Below the pieces are notes generated by a model that did not search any database, was not told where the DNA came from, and worked only from the letters and a program-made list of their open reading frames with translations. Of a stretch of DNA of 64,000 bases, positions 41,001 through 54,929 are shown in pieces. Where the stretch lies: positions 1,426,001-1,490,000 of the forward strand of contig JAKNDB010000087.1 in the NCBI GenBank assembly GCA_024305405.1, written 5' to 3'. This DNA comes from Dirofilaria immitis (taxonomy: Eukaryota > Nematoda > Chromadorea > Rhabditida > Onchocercidae). The translations under genes were made by a program, and so were the position numbers. The stretch's first letter is position 1; each line of letters starts with the position of its first letter.

Positions 41001-42737
41001 TTTATTACATTTCTCATTTTCCTTTTTAATTTGAGAATGTTACAAGGTGATAATAATAAATTATTGATTATTATGAAATTCCATTTTACAATTATCTATA
41101 AAAATGCTTGCACTTTGGTCAATTATTCTCGAGAATAGGTAAACAATTTCTCTTTTCGGAATAGTTATAAAAAGGTGAAGTGCGAATTATTTTCCTTTTT
41201 ATACGAACTTGTCAGTTTTCATTCTTTCAAATTTATCTTCTCATAACTGAAATTTTAATTTACCGTTTATGATAATATTTAAAATAAATTAATAATTAAA
41301 TTTGAAAATATACTTTAGGAATAAAATGTTTTAAATTTAATAAACTAAAATAATGCTGAATGATTGAAATAAGAAGTTTAATTTAACAATGATTAATATA
41401 ATTCTAAAAAATATTAACAGAAATTGATTAGGGAAAAAATGAGACAAAAAAAAATTTCATCAATTTATCACTATGATAAATGAAGGGTGGAGTATCTTTA
41501 TAACAACAGGTTTATTAGTTAATCTGATATATCAAAATATTTAAATTTTCTTTTTTCTTTGTAATATGATTATTTGGTGATATGAAAAGTATACATGTAT
41601 ATATGTATATTTTAAAAAAAAAAAAATTTTGATAAATTCAAATGATACTAAATGATAATGACATTTCGTAATTTCGAAAATTTTTTATTCTTTTTCATTT
41701 TCATATTAATAAGTTTTCGTTTTTGATATTTGATATATTTAAGCATTTGTTTTTTCAATTATTTTATTCGTTCATTTTATATAATAAAAAATTATTGAAA
41801 TAATTTCAAAGTTTTGTACGATTTTTCCTTTTATTTTATTTCAAAATGATTGATTAATTTTCTTGCAAATTAAAATAAGTTTATTATAGAAGGCGCATTT
41901 TTATAAAACTTTTTTATTCATATTAAAAAGAAAAATAAAAGTGATTAAAATTCATTTATAAACCATTTCATATGGCTGGTAGAGGGAAAAAAATAAACAA
42001 AAATGCATTCATTGATAATTTGTATAGCAAATAAAAATGATAACTTACTTTGACTGATAAGATAATTTATTTTGAATTTATTAAAACATTAATTATTTTT
42101 ATGTTAGGCATTATTTATCATTAAAATTGCTAGATTTTATTTCATCTTTCTTTATCACATATATGATTTTTCATCAATAATCAATAATTGATATTTGTAA
42201 ATTCTGATAACAGTTAGATTAAATAATCAACCAGATTTTGTTACTAAATGATTTCAGTATTTTAGTATTTATGCAAAGAAACGTAACGAACACATTTTGA
42301 TCATTTAATTATTAATTAAAATAAAATATGAAAATTTCGATTTTATGATATACTAATAATTGATATTGAAAAGTAAATTTACAGTTAATTATTTAATTTC
42401 CAATTTGATAATTATCTACTGATAAAAGCGATAAATTATGCAAATCGCAATTCGAAAAAATAATTTTTAATTTCTTAATCATGTATTAATCGATATTAAT
42501 CGTCTTCTTTTTCGAATTTAATAAAAGAAAGTGTAACTTACAAATAATTTCATTTCTTTTCAACAAAAATTTAAAATGAACTTTTGATAAATATCTGATA
42601 ATAATGTTAAACAGTAATCCTATAATTAATTTTTCAATTTTTAATTTATAAATTATCAAATTGATATAAATGATAAATGAAGCAAATGAAAATTTAAAGA
42701 GAATTTTCATCCGATCATCCTATCATTGTCGTTTCTT

Positions 42738-42771
<34 letters not shown>

Positions 42772-42773
42772 TT

Positions 42774-42805
<32 letters not shown>

Positions 42806-45800
42806 AAGGAAGCATAGTTTGTAATTAATTTCATTCATTTTTAATAAAAATTTCAAAATGAATTTTTAATAAAAAATATTATTAGTATTATGTAAATTAT
42901 GAAATGCATTTTTTAAGCAAATATTTTTTAGCAAAATTTCTCGACCTTTTATGATCGACAAAAAAAAATGCAATTTTCTACGACAATTATGAAATGAATT
43001 TATTTTCTTTCCTTCTTTCACATACTATCATCGAAGAGAATATTTCTTATAAGAAAAATAATATAACTTCAACAACACTGTATCCCTTTCAGCTTAAATC
43101 ATAGTGATATATGAAATGACTTGTTATTTTTCTTCTCAGCCATTCCGAAATTTTATCGATATTAAAATTACCTTCACATACCAAACTGTTGAAATATTTG
43201 ATAAATAGATTGATTTTATTAAAAGTGAAAAATTTAAAAACTTGTGATGATTCTTGAAGATGCAACGAATATGAGAAGACGCATTTATAAGATAAATTAA
43301 TTACCTGCAAGAACTATATAATAGTAGGAAAAATTAACTGCTTTGAGTGTTTCATCTCCTGTTGCATAGAGTTTACTTAATTAAAAATGATATGTTTAAA
43401 TGAATAATATGTAATTAGCAAATCAAAAGAGATTTAAAGATTTATTTTAGATTTTTTTAAACGAAAAAATAAATTAAAATTTCATTGATAATTAAATCTT
43501 AAAAGATTTAATTATAATCTAAATGATAGTATATAATTTGGCAAAGTTTTATTCCTTAATTAATTAAAACTTTCAATATTTTATATTCTTAAATTTATTT
43601 ACTAAAAGATTTATATTTTATGGAATAAATAAAACTTTCAAAAGCTCTCAAGAAATGTTAAATTTTCCACCAACAATAATAATAATAATCAATGATTATT
43701 TTAGAATGCTATGATTTTTTTAAGGTTTATCAAATCGATCATTATCAGTGTTGCGCAAATACCTATATGTTACTTGGCTATAAAGTGATAAATACTACCA
43801 GGCTATCAATCATGATAATAAGAATTATAAAATAGGAATAATTGTTAGTGCTATACTAATTACATATAAAAAAATGAAATAATAGTATTACTTGAAAAAT
43901 TAGATTCTCATTGAATCATGGGACATCTCCTCTTTAACTATTAAATTACTTTTTAAATTTAAATTCTACCTGACATATCTTCAAGTCTTAAAATTCATTA
44001 AATCTCGAATATTCGAATTAAAAAATGTCTCGTTAAAAAAAAACCCAAAAAACATTGAAAATAGAAAGTTTGAACAAAAACAGTAAAATAACTTCAATAG
44101 AAAAAGAATGAAAAGAACAAAGAATCCAAGAAAAAATTGCTTTTGAAAGCTGATAATTATTGGTGATAAGAGAATTGATAAGTTTATGGATGTAATTCTT
44201 AAAATTGATAAAACTCATAAAGCAAATTGATAAAGTTCATAAATGTTATACTAAAATGTTAACAAAATCTTTTATGATTTATAAAATTATAAAATGTAGA
44301 GGCTTTTGAAAAAAATGATTTTCATCCATCAATTTAAATTTTAGTAACAGAACGAATTTTTTTTTTTAGAAATTTTCTAGTAAAAAGAAAATTATCAATT
44401 TGAAATTTATCATTTCTGATAACAATATAGCATATATGCAAGTGAAAACTATTCATTTCTTTTTCGAATAGCAGTTTATTTTGAATGAATATCTTTTTAA
44501 ATTAAGAATGAATTTTGATAAAAATGAATCATTTTGTCATGAATAGCAGTTTCGGACTGATAACAATGTAACCAAGAGATATGATAAGATTTTTTTGACT
44601 GTTACTGTCTTCATATAATTTATCTCAAATTATGAACTAAAATTGATAATTTCAAGATATTAAAATATAAAACTAATAATTCTTGATCAATACAATTCAG
44701 TTAAAAAGAAATGATCGAGAAATTCGAAATCGATATCATATATTTATAAACTATTTAAAAGAATTTCTAAAACAAGTAAACGATTAAAGTTTTAACTGAT
44801 AAAAATGAGAGGAAAATAAGAAGATTAAACATGCTATTTGATGAACTTATAAATAGATTGATAAGACTGGAGATAATGGTTGAAAAAAATATTATCATTA
44901 GGTTTTACGAATATTTCATTAAATTTTGACATTATTGATTAAATTGAAACTTACAATTTAATTAAATGGCTAAAAATTTATTATCCTATGGTTACAATGA
45001 TTATCATATCTTATCTACGATTATTATCATCATGTATCACATATTATATTTGATAATGCTTAATTTTTATAAGGCTAATTAAATTAATTTATAATTATAC
45101 AGGTGATAGTAATATGATCATTAATTTTTTTCATTATTATCAGAAATTCATTGTTATTATCAAGATTTAATAATTAATGCCATGTCGTTGTTGTTATCGT
45201 TTACAATGTTTTATCAATATTATCAACTGTGATCTCATAAATTATTTCAGGAGTGATTGAAGGAAAAATTCTGGGAGATAGCGAGGAGAGAGAAAAATAT
45301 TATTCATTCAATTAAAAATTTATTTTCTTCAATTATTACTTAAAGGCGACATTTTTTTACGTTAAATGAACACACACACACACACACACACATACACACA
45401 CACACATACACACACACATACACTCACACACACACATACATACATATTATTTCACTTTAATTTGTCATATATGTAATTTGACTATTAATTAAATCATCAA
45501 AAAAATTAATTCATACCTTGTTGGCAAGTATTGCAGGCTAATTGACAATTGACTGCCATCCATTCTCGATTAGTGACACATTCTCCCGAGAATGCCCAAA
45601 ATCGGCACCATTCATATTGATCGCAACAACCATTACGACAGTCAAAAATTTTATTGTCGGATTTGTCAGATCACTATCATCACTGTCAACTTCTGAAATT
45701 GCATTCCGCTTGATAAGGCTTGTTTTGCCGTCATTCTCAATAAATTTAATTATTAATTTGATAGAGCTAAGCTTAGCAATAAATAATTTTAAAAAATTCC

Positions 45801-46721
45801 TTAAATTTCATTTTCGTTTTTAATCTTTGATCGTAATTTTCTGAAAATCAATTAAAAGAAACAATTTTTCGTTCTTCTTTTCTTCAATTTTAAATTTATA
45901 TTATTTAAAATCAAAATTATCGTTTATATGAAACATTTGAGCAAAACAATTAAAAATATAACGAAAAAAAAACGGCAAGTTTTTGAGTAATTTAAGAATT
46001 AAAATTTTCTACCAAACTTTTTGATTATTCAAAAAAAAAAGAAAAAATAGCATAACAGACAGTAAAATGTTCCACCACGATGCAATCTGTTTTTTTTGCT
46101 AAATTGTTAAATTTATTTTATTACATTAAAAGTTCAAGCATTTTTAAAATTTTTAATTTTTAACTAAAAAAATTTTGTAATAATTTTTTTTCTTTCATTA
46201 GGAAACAATTTTTCATACATAGTACTGCTAAACAATATGTACAATCAGTAATATCATCAATAATATCATCAATAATATCATCAATAATATCATCAATAAT
46301 ATCATCAATAATATCATCAATAATATCATCAAAATATGTTCTTCTTTTTCAAAAAAAAAAAAAATGAAAATGTTAAAATATCTATTGAAACAGGAAGGTT
46401 TATTTATTTATTTATTTTTTTTTGATTAAATAACATAAATGCTTTTAACTTTTTTTTAACCAATTTATGAAATTTCTTTTTTGGAAAAAAAATTTATTCC
46501 TTCGATATTTTCAACAATTTTGAGATAATTTTCTTTTTCAGGAAAAGATTGATTATAATTGTTTGTTCAGTTCAATTTTATCTTTAATTATACATTCAAT
46601 AATATATTTACTAATACGAATTAAGTTAAATTAATGAAAAAATAACTGAGAGAATTGACCAACCTTGAAGTAGCAAAAATAAAACAACTACGATCGCAAG
46701 ATTCGAATAATAAATTAACAT
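32021..46721 (-). CDS. Secreted ShKT plus animal haem peroxidase (MLT-7/SKPO type)
   Basis: Sixteen exons fit on the minus strand: 46721-46664, about 45771-45517, 38604-38521, 38341-38170, 37491-37299, 36943-36900, 36773-36512, 36380-36245, 35945-35747, 34399-34295, 34128-33993, 33607-33505, 33287-33084, 32765-32702, 32536-32419 and 32210-32021, about 770 residues. Exon 1 encodes a signal peptide ([19 protein letters not shown]). Exon 2 has a Lys-Arg site and an ShKT domain with Cys-rich [15 protein letters not shown] and NREWM. The peroxidase domain shows the distal His ([11 protein letters not shown]), a conserved Arg (AGDSRVN), REHNR, the proximal His (FRFGHGMIQ) and QRGRDHGLP. In C. elegans, MLT-7 and SKPO peroxidases act outside cells in cuticle cross-linking, moulting and defence. 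A T run in exon 9 (minus strand; 35909-35913) needs one more base. The exon 1/2 and 12/13 phases are also off by one. Confidence 0.88.
35205..35610 (+). repeat. Tandem repeat of ATTGATAAT / TTATAAATTG units
   Basis: Alternating units 'aaaaaattgataattcgttg' plus 'taaattggtgataat' and 'ctattataaattgttggaaa' form a roughly 120-bp higher-order repeat present about three times. It lies in the intron between peroxidase exons 9 and 10. Confidence 0.88.
37800..38112 (+). repeat. About ten 32-bp units containing TGCATGCA in a peroxidase intron
   Basis: The unit 'ttggtcatacaattgcatgc' followed by 'atgccatataaa' recurs at about 37820, 37852, 37884, 37917, 37949 and onward with small changes. Each copy holds TGCATGCA, which is its own reverse complement. 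The sense RNA of the peroxidase gene therefore also has a UGCAUG in every copy. The array lies in the intron between exon 4 (38341-38170) and exon 5 (37491-37299). Confidence 0.92.
42733..42805 (+). repeat. (CT)n microsatellite with TTCT interruptions
   Basis: About 70 bp of CT dinucleotides broken at regular points by an extra T. Intronic. Confidence 0.95.
45370..45437 (+). repeat. (CA)n microsatellite with CATA interruptions
   Basis: Repeated CA with several CATACA breaks. It lies just beyond the donor of the ShKT exon. Confidence 0.95.
46248..46331 (+). repeat. 12-bp tandem repeat AATAATATCATC, seven copies
   Basis: Seven near-perfect 12-bp units in a row, within the first intron of the peroxidase gene. 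Confidence 0.95.
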
Positions 46722-47029
46722 ATGTTTCGGAAGAAGCAATTGAAAGGCTAAAATATTTAATTTATTAATGATAAAATTATAATATAATTTGCAAAATGTG
46801 TCGAATAGTATGAAAATAATAATTATTTCTTCCCTTTTTTATGAAAATTAATGCTGAAATATTTGTATGTTTGATTTCTGTCGCAAAAATTATAATATAA
46901 ATGAATAATTTATTTTATTAATAATAATTAAATCGAAAAATATTTAGCAAACATTTATAGCATTTTCAATCCAACAATATTATAATTATTTCTTTATAAA
47001 ATTGCCAATGTTAGCAATAATGACAAAAG

Positions 47030-47384
47030 TAGGAATGGAAAAGAAGCGAAGTATATACAAATGGTTACAGACTATTGAAAGATGTATACGGTAGAATTAC
47101 AGTATTCGGTCTATGAAGCAATAATAATTGAGAACCATTTTGTAGTTGTCAATAGTAAGAAATGAAGTCGTTTTATTTCAATGCTCATTAAAATTGTTCA
47201 TCTCAACAATAATAACAATAATGGAAAGAAGAAAGATGTGAAGAATATACAAATAATTACAGACTATTGGAAAATGCTTACGGTACCATTGTGGTATTCT
47301 ATTCAATCAATAAAGCAAATAATAATTGATAAACGCTTCTGTTTCAATTCTGTATTTATCAATAGGAAGAAATGAAGCCGTTTC
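47030..47384 (+). repeat. Diverged tandem duplication of about 170 bp
   Basis: Both copies share 'gaagtatatacaaat' or 'gaagaatatacaaat', 'ttacagactattg', 'agcaataataattga', 'atttgtcaatag' variants and 'aagaaatgaag' in the same order, with many substitutions. It lies at the 5' flank of the peroxidase gene. Non-coding; possibly a relic of a small mobile element. Confidence 0.65.
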
Positions 47385-49020
47385 ACTCCACTCCCTTCCA
47401 TCTTTGATGATTATATCATTAATCAAAATGTAGAGATACCACTACTGTGTAAAATAAAGATGTCTACTTGTTTCTAAGTAAAAATTCATATATAAAATAT
47501 CTGCTGGTAATAGCAAAAGCTCTTTTTGTTTGTTTAAAAAAAGAGAAATAATGATGATAAATTAATGGAACCGATCATATTTCTTTCATATTTTTTGGAA
47601 ATATTTTTGTAGTTTTCTTTTTTTTTTTTTCAATAAATATCCCATTTCCTGCTCACGTTCCATTTTTTCTCTTTTTTTTTTTTGTTGTTATATGTAAGTT
47701 GAACAAATTCCTTGAAATATGTAAATTGAACAAATCCTTAAACAAAGATGTTTGAAGAGAGATAATTTTCCACATTTCAAATTGTTCATTGATTGTTATA
47801 AGTAATATCATTGATAACTTAAAGTTTTATTTTTATCATATTCATTTTTTTATCATATTCAAAAAATAACAGATAATGATTTATGATTAACTGTTAGCAT
47901 CGATTGATTATAACATATTAATTGAATTTTATTTTAATTAACTACTATAAAACTTTTGCTGGAAATATTTTTGCGCATCATCTGTTATCCGACAATTCAT
48001 AAAACCTGAATTTTGATCTTGAACTTCAATGTATTTATTCTGCGTAATCTTCTAAATATATAATTCCACATATTGTTATCAAGAAAATGATATTTGAATA
48101 AATTGGAATCTAATTATTAGAGTAAATATGCTAAACTAAAATATATCATGCAATACTTTTAAATTAATTTAATTGTAAAAATAAAAATAGAAATAATTGA
48201 ATAATGGAATTAATATTGAATTAGCATCGAAATGATTAACAAGGAAAGTTTGGAATAAATATATATCTTATCGTTATCTAATCAAATCCACCTTGATATT
48301 CTTTTATTTTATTATAACTTAATCAAGTAATTAATATTTATACTAGAGGACATGCATATATATATATATGTATTAATAAACAAATGCATTGCATCCGAAC
48401 CTAAACTATTGGAAGGCATGAAAATGAATGTGATAAATGAGTACAATATTATTTGATTAATTAATTATGTAAATAATGGATAAATGTACTATTCAGATGT
48501 CATATCAGAAATAAAATACCATAAACGTATTTGTTTGTATTATTTAATTTAAAATATTAAGTATTATATTTGTTCGTCAATAAATATCATTATGCATTTG
48601 CAAATTATAAATGATGCAAAATTGATCAAAAAATTTTATTATTATAAATAAGCATTTGTCTTCTTTAATAATTTCCAATTTTATATTAGTAATTAATTTA
48701 TTAAAATGAAATTATAAATATATTTCTTGGATATAAATATTCAAATCAAATCAAATTTATGATAACAATTTTATTATCAAATTTATATAATTCCCATTTT
48801 TGCAATGTTTTTATAAATAATAAATATTATGTAAATATTATCAATCAAATGTATCACAAAAAAATGATAGATTTTCCAAATTATGCCGAGTAATACTTAA
48901 ATAAAATTAAATTTTCTGACAATAAAATTGTACTTTTTTTTAAAAAAAAGTTAAAATAACAAAATTTTACGGTTAATAGAAAATGAGAAAATGAAATGGA
49001 AAAAATTATAGTAATAATAA

Positions 49021-49021
49021 A

Positions 49022-49055
<34 letters not shown>

Positions 49056-49057
49056 AA
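49021..49057 (+). repeat. (GAAA)n microsatellite
   Basis: About nine GAAA units in a row. Confidence 0.95.
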
Positions 49058-50598
49058 CATAATATTTACAATTCTCGTTTTTCGTACTTTTCGAGAGTAA
49101 AAATTTTTTCAAAATGTTATTTAGAAATATGTAATTCATTCGTTTTCTTTCGTTTTTTTTCGTTTTTTTTTCATAAAATTTTGCTTCATTGTTTTCTTTT
49201 TTAAAAGATGTTCGATCAGTTCAATTTATTGATATCAAGTATTATTGAAATATACTACGGTACGATAAATTTTAAGCCTACTGTTTGGGTAATGTAAGGT
49301 ACAGTAGATTTTAAACATTCTGTTCAATCTAAAATTCATTGAAAATTTAAATTTATATTATTTTTAAAATATCAAATAATTAAAGGAAAATGTCATTTAT
49401 TTATATATATTTTATTTTTTTGAGCTTGAAATATCTAAATTTAACATTTTTATATTTCATCGTTTCTTTGTACAATTGATAATAGCATTTCTTCTTTAAA
49501 CAAATGAATAGAAAAATTTTAATGTCAAGTTTCCGGTTTTAGATTTATATCAGAAGTTTACTATTCCATGAATTGATGATATTATCGAAAAAGTTGAAAA
49601 AAAAGAAAGACGAAATGATTGAAAATTTTTAGAAAAACAACAAATGAATATGCGGAAAATTGAAATATGAAACATTACATTTTATTGATATTTCATTAAT
49701 TTGAACTGATAATATAATATCATTTTCCTGATGCTTTCACTATCGTTTGCGCATCATTTATGGAATGACAATGATAACAATGATAAAACGACAAAATAAT
49801 AATAAATAAATAAATAATATTGTACTAATTATATATAGCAACTATTACAGTTATTCCTTTTTCCAAAATATTTTTTCATTCTTTTTTTTAAATCGTTAAG
49901 TTGGGGTCATCACGTGAAAATCTTTTTTTTTAAATTGCAAATTTGGGGTCATTACGTGAAAATTTTTCTTCCTTTTACAGCTTTAAAATTAAAATAACAA
50001 AACATTGCTAAAATTTTTGCAATTATTTCACCTTTAATTTATTTATTTGATTAATTTCAAATTATGCAAAATTGTTGTTTACAAATAAACTAAACTTCTT
50101 CAAAATTTTCGATACTTATATCGATTTAGAGGAAATTAACTAAAATTAGGTTTGAGTTCGAATTTATCCTAATTTTAATGGAATTTTTAAAATACGTATT
50201 AATTTAGAATTTACGATAAGTAAATTGAGGAAATGCCTTTATTTAATGTTTTTTCGCAGCAATTATTAAAATTTAAAATTTATAAATATATTATAAGAAT
50301 CATTTCAAACAATTTTATAATTAATTCATCCATTTCTAATTTCTAATTTATTACACAAAGAATTTTCTTTTTTTCAATTTAAATAAAAATTTTTTGTTTT
50401 AAATTTTTAAGAAAATTTAATTGTAATTTTAAAAATATAAACTTATTGATTGAATAATTTTTACGTATCGATTATTACTTTATTATTTTACATGCCAATT
50501 TTTATAATATTTATCAAATCATCGCTTAAAATATTAACAATGCAAATTTCAATTTTATCTTAAACAACTACGATGATTCACATCTAAGAATGACCAAA

Positions 50599-53500
50599 CT
50601 AATCTAATAAGCTCATTTCACTGATTGGCATTGTAATCAATGCAGCAACAATTACCTTATAATGATTTACTAAAACTACTCGAACATCATCCGAGATACC
50701 CTTTTCTGGATTTAGACAACGTACTATGGTATGAAATATATATGTCATTCCAGATACCAACGCTGGAACCGGAATCATTGAATCTTCAAATTCGTACAAT
50801 TCTTGATTGTAATGAAGCAATAAGTAAAGATGTTGAAGAGGTGGATGACTGAAAGAAAGATTTTGATTCTCTTTTTTTTGTTAACAAATGATTTTATTTA
50901 TTTGGAATCAAATTAAAATTTCAAAAAAAAAATTTCTTATAAAAAGAATATTCATTGATTTATATTAATGAATAAATGATATGATAATAATAATATCTTA
51001 AATTCAATATCATTTTTGTTTACTCAACAATGAATCAAATTTAACTAAAAACTGATATAGATATGTATAGAAATGAAAGATAGAAAATAAAAATTTTTTT
51101 TACTCTTATATAAAAACATACGAAGAAGTTTGAAGTTTGATAATCATTCGAAAAATTGGTCCAAAACCATTAATATCAACAGATATTTCTACTGCTTCAT
51201 TTTTTTCGGTCGATATTGAATTGAGTGAACTTTGTGTTAAATTTGCAAATGCTTTTGTAACTGATAATCGTAACATAAATAAGTCTCTTTGAAAAACCTA
51301 AATAATATAATATTATAACCATACTTATCATCAATCATAATTATAGTAATAATAATGATAATGTAAAGCATTTGTTGTAAATCCCGATTTCAGATTAATT
51401 TATAAACTAATTAATTAAACAAATGAATCCATCTCTATATAGGCGCATTGTTTGCTAGCATTATATAAATTTCGGAATTTAAAAATATAATACAACAGAT
51501 ATCGTATCGTATTGATTATATTAGAAAAAAAATATTTATCAAATTCTTACATTTTATGTAATTTTATTTATATAAAATTTAGGATGCAACGATATTTATT
51601 CTTGCATTTTATCATTCATTGATAATTAATCTTTTATATCTTTCTTATCATAAATATAGATAAAATTGTTTAAATTACTGTACAAATAGGTCACTGATGT
51701 TTTACTATTTATATTTTTTCCAAAATTAATTATATTTTACTAACTGTAACATTAAAATTAATATAAATTTGCTATCCATCTATTTCAATATGTATCTATT
51801 GTTTGTTATCAGTATGACAAATTATTAATTCTATTCATCTATTGTTTGTTATCAGTATGACGAATTATTAATTCTATTCATCTATTGTTTGTTATCAGTA
51901 TGACAAATTATTAATCATGATTGGAAAATTCAAATTATATTAAATGAAAAGCATAGTATTTCATTGTATTCCCAAAAATGAATTACTAAAATTGAACATA
52001 GCCATCAAAATTTAATTAATTCAAGATGCCATAAAATTATTGCGGCTAAATTTATAATTAACGATGAAACATATACCTGATGCATCATTTGTGCTTGTTC
52101 ACGTTCTCGAACTGTTTGATCAACGTAAATTTGTGTTCTACGTGGTATAGTTAACTTTCGAAGTTGTGCTTGCATTGCACCAACTTCGGGAAGTTTCTTT
52201 TCCAATTTTCCTGTACGACGGAAAAGTTTCACAATTAAGCCATTATCTTGAAAAAAATTTTTTAACAGAAAAAAAACAAATTTTCAAATTAGTATAAGCA
52301 AGTTATTATTGTTTATCAAAATTAATCATCGCCTCGTGAAGTTCAATATTTCAATATTCAGATATCCGCTTAATTATCATTATCATCGTCTTCATATTTA
52401 TTTCAAAAATTATTAAAGTTTAGATATGATATGATAAAGAAATGCTTTATCACAGTTATACGAAAAAGAAATTAATGAAATATTTTATAAATTTTATCAT
52501 GATAAAAATAGGAGAGATTTATATAAATAAATAAATAAGCTAATAAAATAAATAAACATACACGCTGTTCCAATAATCAGCGCACCTTCCTCACGTCCAA
52601 AATGTCCGTATTTAATCCAACTGATGGGTTGATCAATTTTTGTCGATCTACTAATGATGTTTCATTATAAATTCTTACCTGAAACTTAATTTAAATCAAT
52701 AAATTTCAATCATCTACGTAAATAGATGGACCAAAATTTCAACTGCTAATTAATGAATGAAATAATAAAGATAAATGCTGATAAAATATATTTGACAAAA
52801 TCTAATTTGATAATATCTTTTTGAAATAAACTTCGATTAAAATTACGCTTAAATCTAAGCTTAATTGCAATTTTATAAATTAAACTTCCCTTCTTTTAAA
52901 ACAAAATTAACTGACCTCTTTCTCTAGGGCAACCAATAAGGCAACATATTGTTTAGGTTCATAGGTGAAAGTATCGATACTTTTATAGTTTCGTTTAATT
53001 TTAATTTATTTTGTCGTTTTCCATTCGCTGCAAAAAACGATATTGTTTCATCGGTACATGCTACCACTAACTGAAATTTATATATATTGAAATTTGTATA
53101 GAATCATTTCGAATTCTTATTTAGATTAAAAGATAAGTTAAATCGATTAAAATCGATTAGAAAGATATATTTTAAAAAACTGTAAACTACTTGAGAGAAA
53201 TTGACAAATAACATTTGGTAGAGAAATAACAATAAATCCATCAATTAATATTTTGGCTTTTGGGTTAAAAAAAAAATTGCTATACTTAAAAGCAGAAAAG
53301 TTGAGTGATAAAAAGCATCAAAACACCAAAATTAGGTCATTAAAAATCAATTTATACCACAATCAGGTTATTCTTTCTTGTTGTGCTCATAGGAACTTTT
53401 ACGAAACTTTTGAAGAAAATTTTTTTCAAACAATTTTACAATTCTTTTAATCAATATCATAAAGATTTTTTGATAAATTATTTTTAAAAATTTCATTATT

Positions 53501-54929
53501 GATTTATCACAGTTGTTTTGTAATGTTTTACGGACCTGTTTGCCAACGCGTATCATACCGATGATATCATGTGTCATAGTGATAATTGGATCTGATACTG
53601 ATTTCATATCTCGTTTGATACTAAATATTTCTGAATCCCTTGTACTTACAAATATTCGATAATCCACATCATATAAACCTGCAATATATGAAAAATATCA
53701 CAAATTTTTCACTAAACAATAATTTAAAATAAATATTTGATTAATATATTAATCGAAGATGCAACTTTGAAAAATCAAAAATTCTAAATTTAATGTTTCG
53801 AATATTTTATTTTTATTTTCTCACTCAACTATTTTTACATAATGCTAACCTGCAGCGTATAAAAATACAGGAATTCCTGGTATTTTACATTTTGTCAAAA
53901 TGGTAAATGCTTGTGTATCGATGCAATAGACATAACCATATTCGGTAGCGCAAATGATACAGTCGATGGCAGCAAGTTCTGCAGATGATCGCTTCATTGT
54001 TGTTATACAGGTTATGGTACTTTGATGAACCAATTTACTATTCAAGCATTGTTGAAGTATACTTTCGCGATCTTTTTCTTTGCTACTTAGAAATACTTGT
54101 GAACGAGTTGTTAATTCCATACTACCATGCTATAATAAAAATTGATTTATCGTTATTATTCTATAATTCATTTCCTTCATATATTTTTTAATTAATAATT
54201 GAAAAAAAAACTCAAAAATTATTATTTAAATTAATAAATTGATTGAAATAAATTACTGTAAAAATAATCTATTGACAAATTTTTACTAATCAAAATATAA
54301 AATTTATACTTTATGGAGTAATTTTACGAGGACAGCATGAAGTTGTGCTGCATTAATATGACCAGCTTCAACATGTCGCCAAGCTTCTGCTTCATCTTCG
54401 TTTATTTCCAACGACGGTGGTGTGAATTTGTAAAATGGTTTTAAGTTTTTATAAATTAGAATTGATGAACCGCAAGCTACTGCTAGCGATGATAAACTTG
54501 ATTGTATCTATAATAATTACGGTAAGAAGATTTCAAAAATTGGTGTTATTCAGAATAATGAATTTAAAAAGACTACAAATAGAAATTATAATATTGTTAA
54601 ATATAGTTTCAAACATTTTGAAAAAAATTTTGCTACTATATATATATATAGAAGGTTCGATATTAATTACATTTACTTACATTTTCATTATTAAATGAAA
54701 CTAAGGCAGATGGCAAATCACTGAGAACATTTTCACCAATTAATTGTAAGCCTCTGAATACTTTCAATCGAATATCGTATTTTTCAGTACCAAAATCACC
54801 AATTACTAGTTTATAATCATTATCACCATGAAGATCAGCTAAGCATACACAACTTGGTAAAGTATTAAATCCAAGAGATGTAGCATTTAAAGCTGATACC
54901 CAATTAGCGCTCGTTATATTCATCACCAT
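50599..54929 (-). CDS. bbs-1: Bardet-Biedl syndrome 1 protein (BBSome subunit)
   Basis: Nine exons fit on the minus strand: 54929-54681, 54507-54310, 54129-53850, 53678-53536, 53070-52916, 52678-52562, 52246-52077, 51297-51122 and 50848-50599. They total about 579 residues; human BBS1 has 593. The N-terminal beta-propeller shows CLADLHGDNDYKLVIGDFG, YKNLKPFYKF, a STITCITTMKRSSAELAAID stretch and DTQAFTILTKCKIPG. The later part has EKEVRIYNETS, GLIVKLFRRTGKLEKKLPE, and IPRRTQIYVDQTVREREQA. The C-terminal ear-like part ends ...GISDDVRVVLVNHYKV...SEMSLLD. BBS1 is the BBSome subunit that binds ARL6 and moves membrane proteins in cilia; in nematodes it acts in ciliated sensory neurons. Two frames need one extra A on the coding strand, at 52981-52984 and 52637-52641. 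The 5' end lies 238 bp from a perfect X-box, as expected for a DAF-19 target. Confidence 0.94.
51792..51916 (+). repeat. 43-bp tandem repeat, three copies, in a BBS1 intron
   Basis: Units beginning 'ctattgtttgttatcagtat' start at 51796, 51839 and 51882 and differ by one or two bases. Confidence 0.9.

Larger units (their letters stand above)
38605..45516 (-). other. 6.9-kb intron of the peroxidase gene
   Basis: Between the ShKT exon and the next assigned exon there is no recognised coding sequence. It contains short repeats at 39590-39660 (cttttcagaaggaacaacag) and 40560-40880 (aacaatcgagaatcgagaat), a CT microsatellite at 42733-42805, and the CA array at 45370-45437. A further small exon could be hidden here. 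Confidence 0.5.
46722..50598. other. Spacer between the peroxidase and BBS1 genes
   Basis: No gene is supported. It contains a diverged duplication (47030-47178 against 47221-47384), an (AT)n run near 48356-48370 and a (GAAA)n array at 49021-49057. TTTATT at 50479-50484 gives AATAAA on the minus strand, about 115 bp past the BBS1 stop, and is a likely polyadenylation signal for that gene. Confidence 0.45.

Noticed and set aside
45542..45823. 93-codon plus-strand frame
   Set aside because: It is antisense to the ShKT exon of the peroxidase gene.
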